Shown here in pieces: positions 1 through 9,952 of a DNA stretch of 35,188 nt (the stretch's first letter is position 1; each line of letters begins with the position of its first letter). The stretch is taken from NCBI GenBank assembly GCA_016790625.1, contig JAEUNB010000301.1, positions 1 to 35,188 on the forward strand, in the 5' to 3' direction. Below the pieces are notes generated by a model, which did no database searches, was not told where the DNA came from, and worked only from the letters and a program-made list of their open reading frames with translations. This DNA comes from Betaproteobacteria bacterium (lineage in GTDB: Bacteria > Pseudomonadota > Gammaproteobacteria > Burkholderiales > Usitatibacteraceae). Position numbers and translations under genes: made by a program.

Positions 1-324
1 GCCAGGCACTGTCGGTCGTTTGAAGCGCGCATCATCAATGCCGACCAGATACACGACCGTATTCTCGTCACGCTTCTCGCCCGTGCTGGCAAAGGACAGC
101 AGAGCCGCCGCCTGCGCCAGAGCCTCGATAATCAGCACACCAGGCATCACCGCGTAATGCGGAAAATGTCCCTGGAAAAACGGCTCATTGGCGGTTACAT
201 TTTTCAACGCCACGATGCGCTTGTTCGGCTCCAGCTCCAGCACGCGATCGACCAGCAGGAACGGGTAGCGATGCGGCAGGTATTCCTTTATTTTTTCAAT
301 ATCCATTGCAACTGGCGCGCTCAT
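1..324 (-). CDS. fabZ: 3-hydroxyacyl-ACP dehydratase FabZ, 3' end cut by window
   Basis: FabZ dehydrates 3-hydroxyacyl-ACP to trans-2-enoyl-ACP in type II fatty acid synthesis, in the cytoplasm. The first 108 codons are present and the frame runs off the window edge. After a short lead the protein has the family features [11 protein letters not shown] (residues 17-27) and the hot-dog active-site block G-H-F-P followed by [13 protein letters not shown]. His53 and Glu67 match the catalytic His/Glu pair of the family. The ATG overlaps the lpxD stop (ATGA, 321-324), so it is probably translationally coupled to lpxD. A purine-rich GGAGGCC lies just upstream of the start. The lpxD-fabZ order is the usual one in Proteobacteria, and lpxA would be expected beyond the edge. 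Confidence 0.95.
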   Translation of the reverse strand, partial: MSAPVAMDIEKIKEYLPHRYPFLLVDRVLELEPNKRIVALKNVTANEPFFQGHFPHYAVMPGVLIIEALAQAAALLSFASTGEKRDENTVVYLVGIDDARFKRPTVPG

Positions 325-1334
325 GGCTGGCCTCCTTTTTTGATCGCATCCGCCAGCGCATCGAGGCGCCGCAGCTGCACTGCGTTCTTGAGCCATTCAT
401 CATGCTTCATCATCGGCATCGACGCCGTGTAAGTACCCGGCTCGGTAATTGATTTGGTCACCAGCGTCATCGCGGAAATGATGGCGCCATCGCATATTTC
501 CAGATGACCCAGTATCCCGGCCGCACCGCCGATCATCACCCGGCTGCCGATTTTCGCGCTGCCGGCAATGCCCACGCAGCCGGAAATAATGGTGTGATCG
601 CCTACCAGGCAATTATGACCAATCTGAATCTGGTTATCGAGTTTCACATCGTTACCGATCACCGTGTCTTCAATCGCGCCGCGATCAATCGTCGTATTGG
701 CACCGATCTCGACATCGTCACCGATGCGCACCCCGCCCGTCTGTGGAATCTTTACCCACGAACCGCCGGTTGCGCTGAAATCGGGGGCAAAGCCAAAGCC
801 GTCGGCACCAATCACTACCCCCGAGTGGATATTGCCGCGCGCGCCGATGTGGCAGTTGTCGTACATCGTCACACGTGCGGCGAGCCGCGTGCCTGCGCCA
901 ATCGTCACACCGCGGCCAATCACCGAACCCGGGCCGATACGCACGCCGTCACCAATTTTGGTATCAGCGCCAATCGAGACAAATTCGGCAACCGATGCAC
1001 TGGGCGAAACCTGTGCGGAAGCATGCACAACGGACGAAACATGGACACCGCGCTCAAACGCCTGTGGCGGACTGAACAATTGTGCGACACGGGCGAAATA
1101 AGCGTAGGGATTCGCAGCAACGATACGCGGCAGCGATGATAGATCCTTGTGTGCCGGGCCAACAATAACCGCGCCTGCGCCGGTTGAAGACAAAGCGGAA
1201 CGATATTTCGGATTGGCAAGGAAAGTAATTTCCGTTGCTGTCGCGCCGTCAATGGTACCTACGCCGGTCAGCGCAACGCCAACCTCTCCCATGATGTCGC
1301 CGCCAAGGGCCTTCTGAATGTCGCGAAGAAACAT
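321..1334 (-). CDS. lpxD: UDP-3-O-(3-hydroxyacyl)glucosamine N-acyltransferase LpxD
   Basis: LpxD adds the second 3-hydroxyacyl chain to UDP-3-O-acyl-glucosamine in lipid A synthesis. The 337-residue length is normal for the family (E. coli 341). An N-terminal uridine-binding-type domain (about residues 1-100) is followed by a left-handed beta-helix of hexapeptide repeats (about 100-300) rich in I-G and V-I-G turns. The stretch D-N-Q-I-Q-I-G-H-N contains the general-base histidine expected of LpxD. The helical C-terminal tail ([11 protein letters not shown]) fits the trimer-stabilising end. The stop overlaps the fabZ start by four bases, and ompH lies 53 bp upstream. A small hairpin at 1362-1380 sits in that gap, but it has no U-tract and reads as intercistronic. 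Confidence 0.95.
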   Translation of the reverse strand: MFLRDIQKALGGDIMGEVGVALTGVGTIDGATATEITFLANPKYRSALSSTGAGAVIVGPAHKDLSSLPRIVAANPYAYFARVAQLFSPPQAFERGVHVSSVVHASAQVSPSASVAEFVSIGADTKIGDGVRIGPGSVIGRGVTIGAGTRLAARVTMYDNCHIGARGNIHSGVVIGADGFGFAPDFSATGGSWVKIPQTGGVRIGDDVEIGANTTIDRGAIEDTVIGNDVKLDNQIQIGHNCLVGDHTIISGCVGIAGSAKIGSRVMIGGAAGILGHLEICDGAIISAMTLVTKSITEPGTYTASMPMMKHDEWLKNAVQLRRLDALADAIKKGGQP

Positions 1335-1387
1335 GCGTTATTTTCGCATGCCGCCGCGAATCCCGCGCATTGCGCGCGGGCCAGCTG

Positions 1388-1885
1388 TTACTTGTCGGAA
1401 AGCGCCTTGATTACCTTGTCGGTAATGTCAATCTTCGCACTGGCATACACCGCTTCCTGGAAAATCAGGTCGAACTTTTCCTTTTCGGCGATGCTGTTGA
1501 TGATCTTGTTGGCGCGTTCCTGCAGCGACGCATATTCCTCGTTCTGCCGCAGGCTCACGTCTTCGCGAAATTCACGCTGCATGCGCTGAAAATCGCGGGT
1601 CAATTGCGATAACTGCCGCTCCTTGGCAACGCGGTCGGCTTCAGGCAATGTGACCGCTTCCTTTTGCAGCGTGGTCTCGAGATCGCGGCCCTGCTTCTGC
1701 AGCCGGTCCAGTTCGGCACGGCGTCCGGCGAATTCCTTTTCAAGCTTGTCCTGCACACGCTTCGCGGCTGGTGCTTCGCGCAAAATGCGTTCCTGATTGA
1801 CGAAGCCGATCTTCAGCTCGGCCGCATTGCCGGCCAAAGACGCCAGCGTCAGAGAGAGAAAGAGGAAGAATGCATGTTTTCGCAT
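1388..1885 (-). CDS. skp: Periplasmic chaperone OmpH/Skp
   Basis: Skp/OmpH-family chaperone (165 residues) that holds unfolded outer-membrane proteins in the periplasm on their way to BamA. The first ~21 residues are a signal peptide (M-R-K-H, a hydrophobic Leu/Ala stretch, then G-N-A-A before E-L-K-I-G-F-V-N). A long charged coiled-coil region (about residues 45-125) follows, as expected for the tentacle helices. I chose the ATG at 1885 because AAAGG lies about 6 bases upstream and because it starts directly with the signal peptide. An in-frame TTG at 1906 would put seven extra residues in front. Only 25 bp separate it from bamA, whose product it serves. Confidence 0.93.
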   Translation of the reverse strand: MRKHAFFLFLSLTLASLAGNAAELKIGFVNQERILREAPAAKRVQDKLEKEFAGRRAELDRLQKQGRDLETTLQKEAVTLPEADRVAKERQLSQLTRDFQRMQREFREDVSLRQNEEYASLQERANKIINSIAEKEKFDLIFQEAVYASAKIDITDKVIKALSDK

Positions 1886-1910
1886 GACTATGCCTTTCAC
1901 GCCCAATCTA

Positions 1911-4214
1911 TCAGAATACCCGTCCCAGCAAGAACTGGAAGCGTTCCACCTTGTCTTCCGGCTTTTGCCGCAGCGGCTTGGCCAGACTGAATTTCAGCGG
2001 CCCCACCGGCGAGAACCAGCTTACACCCACACCCACCGAGCTGCGCAGATCGCCGAACTTCATTTCTTCAAACGCGCCAAATACGTTTCCGATGTCGGCA
2101 AACACCGACAGACGCACCGATTTGTCGGTCTTGACGCCCGGCATCGGGAACAGCACCTCCATATTGCCTACGACACGACGATTGCCGCCGACGAAGTCGC
2201 CATTGGTATCGCGTGGACCCAATGAGCTTTGTTCAAAGCCGCGAATCGAGTCCACACCACCGGCATAGAAGTTCTTGAAGAACGGCAGCGTCTTGCCGCC
2301 ATAGCCGTCCGCCATGCCGAACTCGCCGTTCAAGCTAAGTACAAACGGCCCCCATAGCGGCTGCAGCCACTGGGCACGCGTCTGCAAGCGCCAGAACTTG
2401 ATATCGCCGCCGGGCAGGCCGACTTCAGCGCCTGCTTCAACCAGATAACCGCGGCTCGGGAAATAAATACTGTCACGCGTATCGCGCGCGAAACCGAACG
2501 AACCACGTACGGTGTTGCTGCGCGAGCCGAACGTCGCTACATAGTCGAGATAGCGTTGCGGGCTGAACGCATCCAGCTTCAGGTCGTTGCGTTCGTAACC
2601 GAAGCCGAAGTTGATCGCATCGTATTCGGTAACCGGCACACCAAAGCGTACGCCACCGCCGGTAGAGGTCGATTTGTACTCGCCGGTGCTCAGCGATGCG
2701 GTATTCAGGTCGCGAACGTAAAGATCGAAACCGCGCGAGACTCCGTCTACGGTCCAATAGGGGTTCAGGTACGAAACTTCGTATACCTTGCTGATCGAAC
2801 CGTTATTGATACGGAACGACAACTGGTTGCCGCTACCAAAAATATTTGCCTGCGAAACCGAAGCCGAAACGGTCAGCTTGTCAGCGCTGGAATAGCCGAC
2901 ACCAAACTGCAGGCTGCCGGTATTGCGTTCCTTGACGGTGACGTTCAAGTCCACCTGATCGTTGGTGCCCGGAACCGCCGGTGTTTCAACGTTGATATCT
3001 TCGAAGTAGCCGGTACGCTCCAGACGCTCTTTCGAGCGATTGATCTTGTCGATCGAATACCAGCCAGCTTCCAGCTGGCGCAATTCGCGACGGACGACTT
3101 CATCGCGCGTTCGGGAATTGCCCTGCACATTGATACGCCGCACGTACACGCGCCGGCCCGGATCGACAAACATGGTGAACGCCGCCACCTGTTTGCTCTT
3201 GTCGGGATCGGGGACCGGATTGATATTTGCAAATGAGTAACCGTCATTGCCGAGGCGATCGCTGATCGCCTTGACCGAATCGACGATCTTCTGGCGCGAA
3301 AAGGTTTCGCCAGGCTTGAACTGCAGCAGCGAACGCATCTCCGCTTCGGGGATCTTGAGCTCGCCGGCAAACTTGATGTCGCCGATCTTGTACACCGGGC
3401 CTTCGGTGATGGCCAGGGTGATGAAGATTTTTTCCTTGTCCGGCGTGATCGACACCTGCGTGGAATCGATATTGAATTCGAGATAGCCGCGATTGAGATA
3501 GAAGGACTTCAGTTTTTCCAGGTCGCCGGAAAGCTTCTGCTTCGAGTATTGATCTTCCTTGGTGAACCAGCTAAACCAGCCGCCAGTGCTAAGTTCGAAC
3601 TCCTTCAGCAACGTGCTTTCGGAAAAAGCTTTTGCGCCAATGATATTGATATCGACGATTTTCGACACTTCGCCTTCCTCGATATTGAAGGCGAGCGAAA
3701 TACGATTGCGCTCCAGCGGCGTAACGGTGGTCTTTACCGTTGCCGAATAAAAACCGCGGCTGGTGTATTGACGTTTGATTTCCTTCTCGGCGCGATCCAG
3801 GATCGAACGATCAAAAATTTTCGCCTCGGAAATCCCGACCTGCTTCAAGCCGTCCTTCAGGTTTTCCTTGGTGAATTCCTTGGCGCCAACGATGTCTATC
3901 GACGCAATTGCCGGACGCTCGACCACGAACACGACCAGCACGTCGTTTTCCACTTCCAGCCGCACGTCGGTGTAGAAGCCGGTGGCATAAAGCGCCTTCA
4001 GCGATGCGGCTGCCTTTTCGTCGTCCATCGACTCGCCGACCTTGACCGGCAGATAGCTGAATACCGTTCCCGCCTCGGTGCGTTGAACGCCCTCGACACG
4101 GATATCGCGGATCACAAACGGTTGGATGGCCAGCGCAGCTACGGAAAACAGTGCGGTACAGAGTGCGGCTAACAGCTTGGAAATGGTGGGAATGGGTTTG
4201 GCGGTTTGGCGCAT
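1911..4214 (-). CDS. bamA: Outer membrane protein assembly factor BamA
   Basis: BamA is the essential Omp85 barrel that inserts beta-barrel proteins into the outer membrane. The 767-residue protein has a signal peptide (cleavage likely after A-L-A, before I-Q-P-F-V-I). Five POTRA repeats fill the first ~420 residues, starting I-R-D-I-R-V-E-G-V-Q-R. A C-terminal barrel contains the Omp85 motif V-D-S-I-R-G-F-E and ends in phenylalanine (L-L-G-R-V-F). The start is the ATG at 4214, six bases after the rseP stop. A TTG one codon earlier is possible. No good ribosome binding site is seen, so coupling to rseP translation is likely. The rseP-bamA-skp-lpxD order is the classic envelope-biogenesis cluster. 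Confidence 0.96.
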   Translation of the reverse strand: MRQTAKPIPTISKLLAALCTALFSVAALAIQPFVIRDIRVEGVQRTEAGTVFSYLPVKVGESMDDEKAAASLKALYATGFYTDVRLEVENDVLVVFVVERPAIASIDIVGAKEFTKENLKDGLKQVGISEAKIFDRSILDRAEKEIKRQYTSRGFYSATVKTTVTPLERNRISLAFNIEEGEVSKIVDINIIGAKAFSESTLLKEFELSTGGWFSWFTKEDQYSKQKLSGDLEKLKSFYLNRGYLEFNIDSTQVSITPDKEKIFITLAITEGPVYKIGDIKFAGELKIPEAEMRSLLQFKPGETFSRQKIVDSVKAISDRLGNDGYSFANINPVPDPDKSKQVAAFTMFVDPGRRVYVRRINVQGNSRTRDEVVRRELRQLEAGWYSIDKINRSKERLERTGYFEDINVETPAVPGTNDQVDLNVTVKERNTGSLQFGVGYSSADKLTVSASVSQANIFGSGNQLSFRINNGSISKVYEVSYLNPYWTVDGVSRGFDLYVRDLNTASLSTGEYKSTSTGGGVRFGVPVTEYDAINFGFGYERNDLKLDAFSPQRYLDYVATFGSRSNTVRGSFGFARDTRDSIYFPSRGYLVEAGAEVGLPGGDIKFWRLQTRAQWLQPLWGPFVLSLNGEFGMADGYGGKTLPFFKNFYAGGVDSIRGFEQSSLGPRDTNGDFVGGNRRVVGNMEVLFPMPGVKTDKSVRLSVFADIGNVFGAFEEMKFGDLRSSVGVGVSWFSPVGPLKFSLAKPLRQKPEDKVERFQFLLGRVF

Positions 4215-4220
4215 CAAGTA

Positions 4221-5585
4221 TTAACCGGTGAGGAGACGGTGGATGTCGTTATAGAAGGCGAAGGCCGTTAGCCCAAGCAGCAGGGCGAGGCCAACTTGCT
4301 GGCCAATTTGCATGGTCCGGTCTGATACCGGGCTGCCCTTGAGAATCTCGGCCATATAATACATCAACTGCCCCCCGTCCAAGACGGGAACCGGCAGTAG
4401 ATTGAGCACCCCGAGACTGACGCTGATCAGGGCCAAAAAGTTCACATAAGGCATCCATCCCAGCGACGCCGATTGCCCCGCATAGTCGGCGATGGTGATC
4501 GGTCCGGACAGGTTTTTCCAGGAAACATCCCCGGTCAGCATGCGCCCCATCATCCGCAGGCTGAAGCTGGACATGTCCCAGACCTTTGTAACAGCCCGCG
4601 AGACCGCGTCGATCGGTCCGTAGCGGACCGTGGTGCCCAACTTGTCGAGCAAGGCTTGATCGATCTTCGGTTTCACGCCCAATCGGCCAAAAGTGCGGCC
4701 ATTTTCAGTCACTTTTTCCGGCGTGACGGCGGTGGTAAACGCCTGTCCGCTGCGAGTGAGTTCAACATTGATTGCCTGATCCGGCTTGGCGACGATGCGC
4801 TCAACCAGCGTTTCCCAGCGAGATACCGTCTGCCCATCCACAGCCGTGATGCGATCGCCCGCACGCAAGCCGGCTCGATCAGCAGCACTTCCAACCGTAA
4901 CCTCGCCCAGCACTGGCTCCAACTTGAGCCGGTATGGTCCCAAACCGACCTTACCGAGGAAATCCTTGTCCAGATCATCCTTGCCGACACCCGCCAGGCT
5001 CAAGCGACGCGAGTAACGCTGACCGCCGGCATCTTCGACCTCAACCTCGACCACACCGCGCTTCACGGCCTCGTCGAGCAGCAAAAGGCGGGCATCACCC
5101 CAGGTTTTCACCGATTGGCCGGCAATGCTGGTGATGAGGTCAAATTCGACAAAGCCCGCCTGCGCTGCGACCGAATTGGGTAACGGCGCTGTGACATAAG
5201 GCTTAGTACCCGGCATGCCGGAAACAAACAACGCCCAGTAAAGCACTCCGGCAAGGAGAAAGTTAGCCAATGGTCCCGCAGATACGATGAAAATGCGCTG
5301 CCACACCGATTTGTTGTTGAAGGCGCGGGCGCGATCGGAGGCTTCCACACTATCATCGCGTTCATCGGCCATCTTGACGTAACCGCCCAACGGCAATGCC
5401 GCCAACACCCACTCGGTCTGGTCTGGCCCTACGCGACGCAGGCATAGTGGCCGGCCGAAGCCGATGGAGAAGCGCAGGATTTTTACATTGCACCACCGCG
5501 CCGCCCAATAGTGTCCAAGCTCGTGGATGGTCACCAGTACGCCGATGGCCAGGATAAATGCCGCTACGGTGAAAAGAAAACTCAT
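4221..5585 (-). CDS. rseP: RIP metalloprotease RseP (site-2 protease)
   Basis: RseP is an inner-membrane zinc protease that cleaves anti-sigma factors such as RseA in the envelope stress response, and also clears signal peptides. The 454 residues begin with a transmembrane helix holding the zinc motif H-E-L-G-H at residues 21-25. Two PDZ domains occupy about residues 110-300. The second conserved transmembrane motif, N-L-L-P-V-P-V-L-D-G-G-Q, lies near residue 395 and supplies the third zinc ligand (Asp). Length and domain order match the family (E. coli 450). It sits between dxr and bamA, which suits its role in monitoring outer-membrane assembly. Confidence 0.96.
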   Translation of the reverse strand: MSFLFTVAAFILAIGVLVTIHELGHYWAARWCNVKILRFSIGFGRPLCLRRVGPDQTEWVLAALPLGGYVKMADERDDSVEASDRARAFNNKSVWQRIFIVSAGPLANFLLAGVLYWALFVSGMPGTKPYVTAPLPNSVAAQAGFVEFDLITSIAGQSVKTWGDARLLLLDEAVKRGVVEVEVEDAGGQRYSRRLSLAGVGKDDLDKDFLGKVGLGPYRLKLEPVLGEVTVGSAADRAGLRAGDRITAVDGQTVSRWETLVERIVAKPDQAINVELTRSGQAFTTAVTPEKVTENGRTFGRLGVKPKIDQALLDKLGTTVRYGPIDAVSRAVTKVWDMSSFSLRMMGRMLTGDVSWKNLSGPITIADYAGQSASLGWMPYVNFLALISVSLGVLNLLPVPVLDGGQLMYYMAEILKGSPVSDRTMQIGQQVGLALLLGLTAFAFYNDIHRLLTG

Positions 5586-5626
5586 CGGTTGTTAACTAGC
5601 AGTAGAAGTTTGTCGCGGGGTTTGGA

Positions 5627-6826
5627 CTATTCCGCAGCCTGTCCTTGGAGTCGCAAAAGTGCTACACGTTCGCGGGCAGCGACACGCGCCTGCATATCGG
5701 CGCGCAGCACATCGGCCAATTCTTGCGCCTCTGTTACCGGAACGGCGGCCAGCACCTCCTCGATCACGCGCGAAACGTCGAGAAATGCCAACTCCCCGCC
5801 AAGGAATGCTTCGACCGCAATTTCGTTTGCGGCGTTCAGGATTGCCGGGGCGGTACCACCACGCCGCAACACCTCGTAGGCCAACCGCACGCATGGGAAG
5901 CGATCGACATCCATGGCCTCGAATTCGAGCTTGCCCGACTTGGCCAAATCCAGCATTGATACGCCAGCGTCGATACGTTCCGGATAGCCCAGTGCATAGG
6001 CGATCGGCGTGCGCATGTCCGGGTTACCCAATTGCGCAATCACCGACCCGTCCAGATACTGAACCATTGAATGAACGATGCTTTGCGGATGAATGACGAC
6101 CTCAATCTGCTCCGGTGTGGCGTCGAACAGCCAGCGCGCTTCGATCACTTCCAGTCCCTTGTTCATCATCGTGGCCGAGTCGACGGAAATCTTTCGACCC
6201 ATCACCCAGTTGGGATGCGCACAAGCCTGCTCCGGCGTGACGCTGGTGAGCTCGGCCAACGGCCGGGTGCGGAACGGCCCTCCCGATGCGGTGAGGATGA
6301 TCTTGCGCACCCCGGCCTTGTTCAGGCCATCGCCAAAATTCGCTGGCAGCGACTGAAAAATCGCGTTGTGCTCGCTATCGATCGGCAGCAAGGTAGCGCC
6401 ATTCTTGTGCACGGCCTCCATAAAGAGCCGCCCGGCCATGACCAGCGCTTCCTTGTTGGCCAGCATCACCGTTTTGCCAGCCTCGGCAGCGGCAATCGAA
6501 GAGGGCAAACCCGCAGCACCAACGATGGCCGCCATCACCATATCCGCTTCGCTGTGTGCTGCGACCGTGCACAGCTGATCGACGCCCGACAGCACTTCGC
6601 AATTCACCGCCAGCTCTTTCAGCCGCAACCGAAGTCGCTCAGCGCATCCGGCATCGGGCATCACCGCGAATCGCGGCTGGAATTGACGGCACTGCTGCGC
6701 CAGCTCCTCCACCCGTGTCGCTGCGGATAGCGCAAACACGCGAAACCGGTCCGGATGACGCGCAACCACGTCCAGCGTGCTGACGCCGATGGAGCCGGTG
6801 GAGCCGAGAATGGTGACGTTTCTCAT
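5627..6826 (-). CDS. dxr: 1-deoxy-D-xylulose 5-phosphate reductoisomerase
   Basis: Dxr converts DXP to 2-C-methyl-D-erythritol 4-phosphate, the committed step of the MEP isoprenoid pathway, using NADPH and a divalent metal. The 399-residue protein starts with the nucleotide-binding loop G-S-T-G-S-I-G (residues 8-14). It carries the metal-site stretch I-D-S-E-H-N-A-I-F, the substrate loops [13 protein letters not shown] and [10 protein letters not shown], and a helical C-terminal domain. The first Met gives the expected N terminus. It is 13 bp downstream of cdsA and 41 bp upstream of rseP. The pathway end product feeds undecaprenyl diphosphate synthase (uppS), two genes upstream. Confidence 0.97.
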   Translation of the reverse strand: MRNVTILGSTGSIGVSTLDVVARHPDRFRVFALSAATRVEELAQQCRQFQPRFAVMPDAGCAERLRLRLKELAVNCEVLSGVDQLCTVAAHSEADMVMAAIVGAAGLPSSIAAAEAGKTVMLANKEALVMAGRLFMEAVHKNGATLLPIDSEHNAIFQSLPANFGDGLNKAGVRKIILTASGGPFRTRPLAELTSVTPEQACAHPNWVMGRKISVDSATMMNKGLEVIEARWLFDATPEQIEVVIHPQSIVHSMVQYLDGSVIAQLGNPDMRTPIAYALGYPERIDAGVSMLDLAKSGKLEFEAMDVDRFPCVRLAYEVLRRGGTAPAILNAANEIAVEAFLGGELAFLDVSRVIEEVLAAVPVTEAQELADVLRADMQARVAARERVALLRLQGQAAE

Positions 6827-6839
6827 GACGTTCTATTGT

Positions 6840-7691
6840 TCAACGCGACATCAACAGCAGGTATAACCCTGCCAAGGGCAGTGTGGACGTGAGTGCGTCG
6901 ATCCGGTCAAGAATACCCCCGTGTCCCGGCAGCAAATTGCTGGAATCCTTCATTTCCGCACAGCGTTTCATCCACGACTCGAACAAGTCTCCCATGATGG
7001 AAAACAGCGACAGCACAATAAACGCACCGAATAGCGACCAACCGTGCGACTGCAGTTCACGCACCCATGCGTCGGTGCTGACAGGCGTTGCACCAACCAG
7101 GTAGCGCCAAAGAAAAAAATAGAGCATCACACCGGCCACGGCACCATATGCGCCTTCGATGGTCTTTCCGGGGCTGATCGCGGGTGCAAGCTTTTTTTTG
7201 CCGAATCGCCGGCCAATAAAATACGCGGCGATGTCCGCCACCCAAACAATGGCGGCAAACGAGAGCAGCAACCACGGGCCGATATCGCGCAAAGATATGA
7301 GCGCAAGCCACGTGGGAAGGATCACCAGCCAGCCAGCAATCGCGGTGGCGACTGGCGGCGATTTCCAGGTGCTCCACAACCACATCGGCACGACCAACGC
7401 CCAGAACAGCAGGGAAAGCACGAATCCGGCACGCTTGATCTGCTCAAACGCGATCCCCGCAACACTTCCCCTGTCGTACGCAAGGAAGATCACGGCGCAG
7501 ATGCCCAGCGTGATCACCTGATAAGCCAGCGCCGCGCCGCTCGGCAGACGGCAAAGCCGGCTCCACTCCCAAACAGCTGCGGCGACGATGCCAAAGGTGA
7601 ACAAGGCCCAGCCCCAACCTGGCAGCGCGAACAACGCCAACAGCACGACCGGCAGAATCACCAGAGCCGTGATAACGCGCGTTTTCAGCAT
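6840..7691 (-). CDS. cdsA: Phosphatidate cytidylyltransferase CdsA
   Basis: CdsA makes CDP-diacylglycerol from phosphatidate and CTP, the branch point of phospholipid synthesis in the inner membrane. The 283-residue protein is almost entirely hydrophobic, with about eight transmembrane helices. Near the C terminus it carries the family signature (S-I-M-G-D-L-F-E-S-W-M-K-R, then K-D, then G-H-G-G-I-L-D-R-I-D). A run of eight A residues on the coding strand (7192-7199) encodes K-K-K at about residue 165. It is separated from uppS by 27 bp and is part of the same transcription unit. Confidence 0.95.
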   Translation of the reverse strand: MLKTRVITALVILPVVLLALFALPGWGWALFTFGIVAAAVWEWSRLCRLPSGAALAYQVITLGICAVIFLAYDRGSVAGIAFEQIKRAGFVLSLLFWALVVPMWLWSTWKSPPVATAIAGWLVILPTWLALISLRDIGPWLLLSFAAIVWVADIAAYFIGRRFGKKKLAPAISPGKTIEGAYGAVAGVMLYFFLWRYLVGATPVSTDAWVRELQSHGWSLFGAFIVLSLFSIMGDLFESWMKRCAEMKDSSNLLPGHGGILDRIDALTSTLPLAGLYLLLMSR

Positions 7692-7718
7692 GAATGAGTA
7701 GGTGCGAGCGACGCCGAA

Positions 7719-8564
7719 CTAGGCGGCGTCAACCCTCGCATCTTGCGCAACACCCTGGGCTTCGCCCAGTTGCTCGCTGGTACGGCCGAATCGCCGCTCG
7801 CGAGTGCGATACGATTCGATGGCCTTCAACAAACCGGCGCGGCCGAAGTCGGGCCATAACTCGTTGGTGAAATAAAACTCCGAGTACGCCAATTGCCACA
7901 GCAGAAAATTGCTGACGCGCTCCTCGCCACCGGTCCGGATAAACAGGTCGGGCTCGGGCGCATAGCTCATCGACAGGTGTTGGGCCAGTTCCGCTTCAGA
8001 AACAGGGGAAAACTCCAGTACTGGAGCGGCTTCCAGGCCATTTTTGCCCTGCGAGGCTCGCCAATGCTGGAGTTTGGCTTCGTACTTTTGCTGCTGCGCC
8101 TTGTTCGCTGCCTGCAGGATGTCCCAACGTCCACCGTAGTTGGCAGCTACGGTCAAAGTCAGCTTGTCGTTCGCGCGAGTGAGCTCTTCTGCTGACGCGA
8201 TTAAGTCACGAATGCGCTGATCGAATGCCGAAAGATCGCCGACGACGCGAAAGCGGATACCGTTGTTGTGCAGCTTGGTCACTTCGCTTTCCAGTGCACG
8301 GATAAACAACTGCATCAACACCGACACTTCGTCAGCGGGACGGCGCCAGTTCTCGCTGGAGAAGGCAAACAGCGTCAGATATTTGACGCCGAGTTCACCG
8401 CAAGCCTTGACCGTTTCGCGCACCGATTCGACGCCACGCTTGTGCCCAGCCACGCGCGGCATGAAACGCTGCTTCGCCCAGCGGCCATTGCCGTCCATGA
8501 TGATCGCGACATGCTGCGGCACGTCACTGACGTCCGGAATGGTTTGTGTCGAACTCTCGTGCAT
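7719..8564 (-). CDS. uppS: Undecaprenyl diphosphate synthase with a 22-residue repeat-encoded insert
   Basis: UppS condenses isopentenyl units onto farnesyl diphosphate to make the C55 lipid carrier for cell-wall and O-antigen synthesis. The catalytic motif M-D-G-N-G-R-W-A (Asp24), the F-S-S-E-N-W-x-R-P loop, N-Y-G-G-R-W-D and R-T-G-G-E-x-R-x-S-N-F are all intact, so the enzyme should be active. At 281 residues it is about 20-30 longer than typical homologues. The excess maps to residues 164-185, encoded exactly by a 66-bp palindromic repeat (8010-8075) that also occurs three times outside genes in this window. The insert lies after N-Y-G-G-R-W-D, in a region that in E. coli UppS is a variable helix-loop before the L-x-Q-H-x helix, away from the active site. 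Removing it leaves 259 residues, a normal length. Confidence 0.95.
   Translation of the reverse strand: MHESSTQTIPDVSDVPQHVAIIMDGNGRWAKQRFMPRVAGHKRGVESVRETVKACGELGVKYLTLFAFSSENWRRPADEVSVLMQLFIRALESEVTKLHNNGIRFRVVGDLSAFDQRIRDLIASAEELTRANDKLTLTVAANYGGRWDILQAANKAQQQKYEAKLQHWRASQGKNGLEAAPVLEFSPVSEAELAQHLSMSYAPEPDLFIRTGGEERVSNFLLWQLAYSEFYFTNELWPDFGRAGLLKAIESYRTRERRFGRTSEQLGEAQGVAQDARVDAA
8010..8075. repeat. 66-bp palindromic repeat, copy A (inside uppS)
   Basis: One of four 66-bp copies that align without gaps. The ends are AAACTCCAG and CTGGAGTTT. The 23-base arms pair at about 17 of 23 positions. On the uppS coding strand it is read in frame as 22 codons, beginning K-L-Q-H-W-R and ending A-A-P-V-L-E-F. 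The opposite strand in the same phase is also open (K-L-Q-Y-W-S at the start, P-M-L-E-F at the end). By-eye identity to copy B is about 51 of 66. It is the only copy inside a gene here. No target-site duplication is evident. Confidence 0.9.
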
Positions 8565-8592
8565 GGCAATCGTGTCGGCAGCGCAGCGTCGA

Positions 8593-9153
8593 TCAGACCG
8601 ACATCAGGTCTTTTTCTTTTTCGGCGACCGCTTTGTCAACTTCGCCGATGAAGCGATCGGTCAACTTCTGTATGTCGTCCTGCGCACGCTTTTCGTCGTC
8701 TTCCGGTAGCGTCTTCGCCTTCAACGCATCTTTCAGCGCGGTATTGGCATCGCGGCGGATATTGCGGATGGCGACCTTGGCGTGCTCGCCATCGCCTTTG
8801 ACGATCTTGGCCATTTCCTTGCGCCGCTCTTCCGTCAGCGCCGGCATCGGCACGCGGATGATGTCGCCCGCAGTAACCGGGTTCAGGCCGAGGTCGGAAT
8901 CGCGAATCGCTTTCTCGATCGTGAGTCCCTGCTTTTTCTCGAACGGCTGAACGGTGATCGTCCGCGCATCGGCGAGGATGACGTTGGCCACCTGGCGCAA
9001 AGGCACCATCGAGCCGTAATAGTCGACATGGATGTGATCCAGCAGGCCCGCATGCGCGCGACCGGTGCGAACCTTGCCCAGGTCGTTTCGCAACGACTCC
9101 AGCGATTTGGCCATCTTCTGTTCGGATTGTTTTTTCAGGTCAGCAACGTTCAT
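8593..9153 (-). CDS. frr: Ribosome recycling factor
   Basis: Frr, together with EF-G, splits post-termination ribosomes so they can start again. The 186-residue length is typical (185 in E. coli). The N-terminal helix contains [18 protein letters not shown], and the second domain contains [14 protein letters not shown]. The C-terminal three-helix bundle ends with [11 protein letters not shown]. It starts 20 bp after pyrH and ends 28 bp before uppS. The pyrH-frr-uppS order is widely conserved. Confidence 0.97.
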   Translation of the reverse strand: MNVADLKKQSEQKMAKSLESLRNDLGKVRTGRAHAGLLDHIHVDYYGSMVPLRQVANVILADARTITVQPFEKKQGLTIEKAIRDSDLGLNPVTAGDIIRVPMPALTEERRKEMAKIVKGDGEHAKVAIRNIRRDANTALKDALKAKTLPEDDEKRAQDDIQKLTDRFIGEVDKAVAEKEKDLMSV

Positions 9154-9173
9154 TTACTCACTCCACAGATTCT

Positions 9174-9887
9174 TCAGGCGTGCACCAGTGTGCCTTCGTC
9201 TTCGCCCATCACAACGCGCCTGAGCCCGCCCTGCTTGAAGATGGAGAACACATTGATCGGTAGCTTCTGGTCCCGGCACAGCGCCAGCGCCGTCGCATCC
9301 ATCACCTTCAGGTTCTTCACAATGGCTTCGTCAAACGAAAGGCGATGATAGCGCGTCGCCGTCTTGTCTGTCTTCGGATCAGCGGTGTAGACGCCATCGA
9401 CCTTGGTCGCCTTCAGCACAATCTGCGCACCGATTTCGGCGCCGCGCAGCGCGGCGGCGGTATCGGTAGTGAAGAACGGGTTGCCGGTTCCGGCGGCAAA
9501 TACCACGACCTTGCCTTCTTCCAGATATTGCATTGCCTTGGGTCGAACATACGGCTCGACCACAGGCTCGATATTGATCGCGGACTGCACACGCGGAGTG
9601 ACGCCTGCCTTTGACAGGGCATCCTGCAGCGCAAGGGAATTCATCACCGTGGCCAGCATGCCCATGTAATCGGCTGTGGCGCGATCCATGCCTTCGGCGC
9701 TGGTGGAGACACCACGAAAAATATTGCCGCCGCCGATGACGATACCGATGGCCACACCCAGATCCGATACTTCCTTGATTTCGGCGGCAATGCGTTGAAT
9801 CGTCGGGCGGTTGATGCCGAATGCATCGTCGCCCATCAGCGCTTCGCCGGACAACTTGAGGAGGATACGTTGATACTTGGGCGTCAT
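9174..9887 (-). CDS. pyrH: UMP kinase
   Basis: PyrH phosphorylates UMP to UDP in pyrimidine nucleotide synthesis as a hexameric amino-acid-kinase-fold enzyme, unrelated to the eukaryotic UMP/CMP kinases. The 237 residues show the family motifs K-L-S-G-E-A-L (residues 11-17), [13 protein letters not shown], and the nucleotide-binding stretch with [15 protein letters not shown] strong ribosome binding site (AAGGAG) lies about 5 bases before the ATG. It follows tsf after 110 bp that contain a strong terminator, so pyrH probably also has its own promoter, though I see no convincing one in the 60 bases left. Confidence 0.97.
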   Translation of the reverse strand: MTPKYQRILLKLSGEALMGDDAFGINRPTIQRIAAEIKEVSDLGVAIGIVIGGGNIFRGVSTSAEGMDRATADYMGMLATVMNSLALQDALSKAGVTPRVQSAINIEPVVEPYVRPKAMQYLEEGKVVVFAAGTGNPFFTTDTAAALRGAEIGAQIVLKATKVDGVYTADPKTDKTATRYHRLSFDEAIVKNLKVMDATALALCRDQKLPINVFSIFKQGGLRRVVMGEDEGTLVHA

Positions 9888-9952
9888 CGGGGCTCCTTGT
9901 TGTTATGTAGGCTGCGTGCGGATTGTGTCCGCAAACAGGCAAAAAAGCGGGG

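Noticed and set aside
1362..1380. CCCGCGC/GCGCGGG hairpin between skp and lpxD.
   Set aside because: There is no T-tract after it, so I do not call it a terminator.
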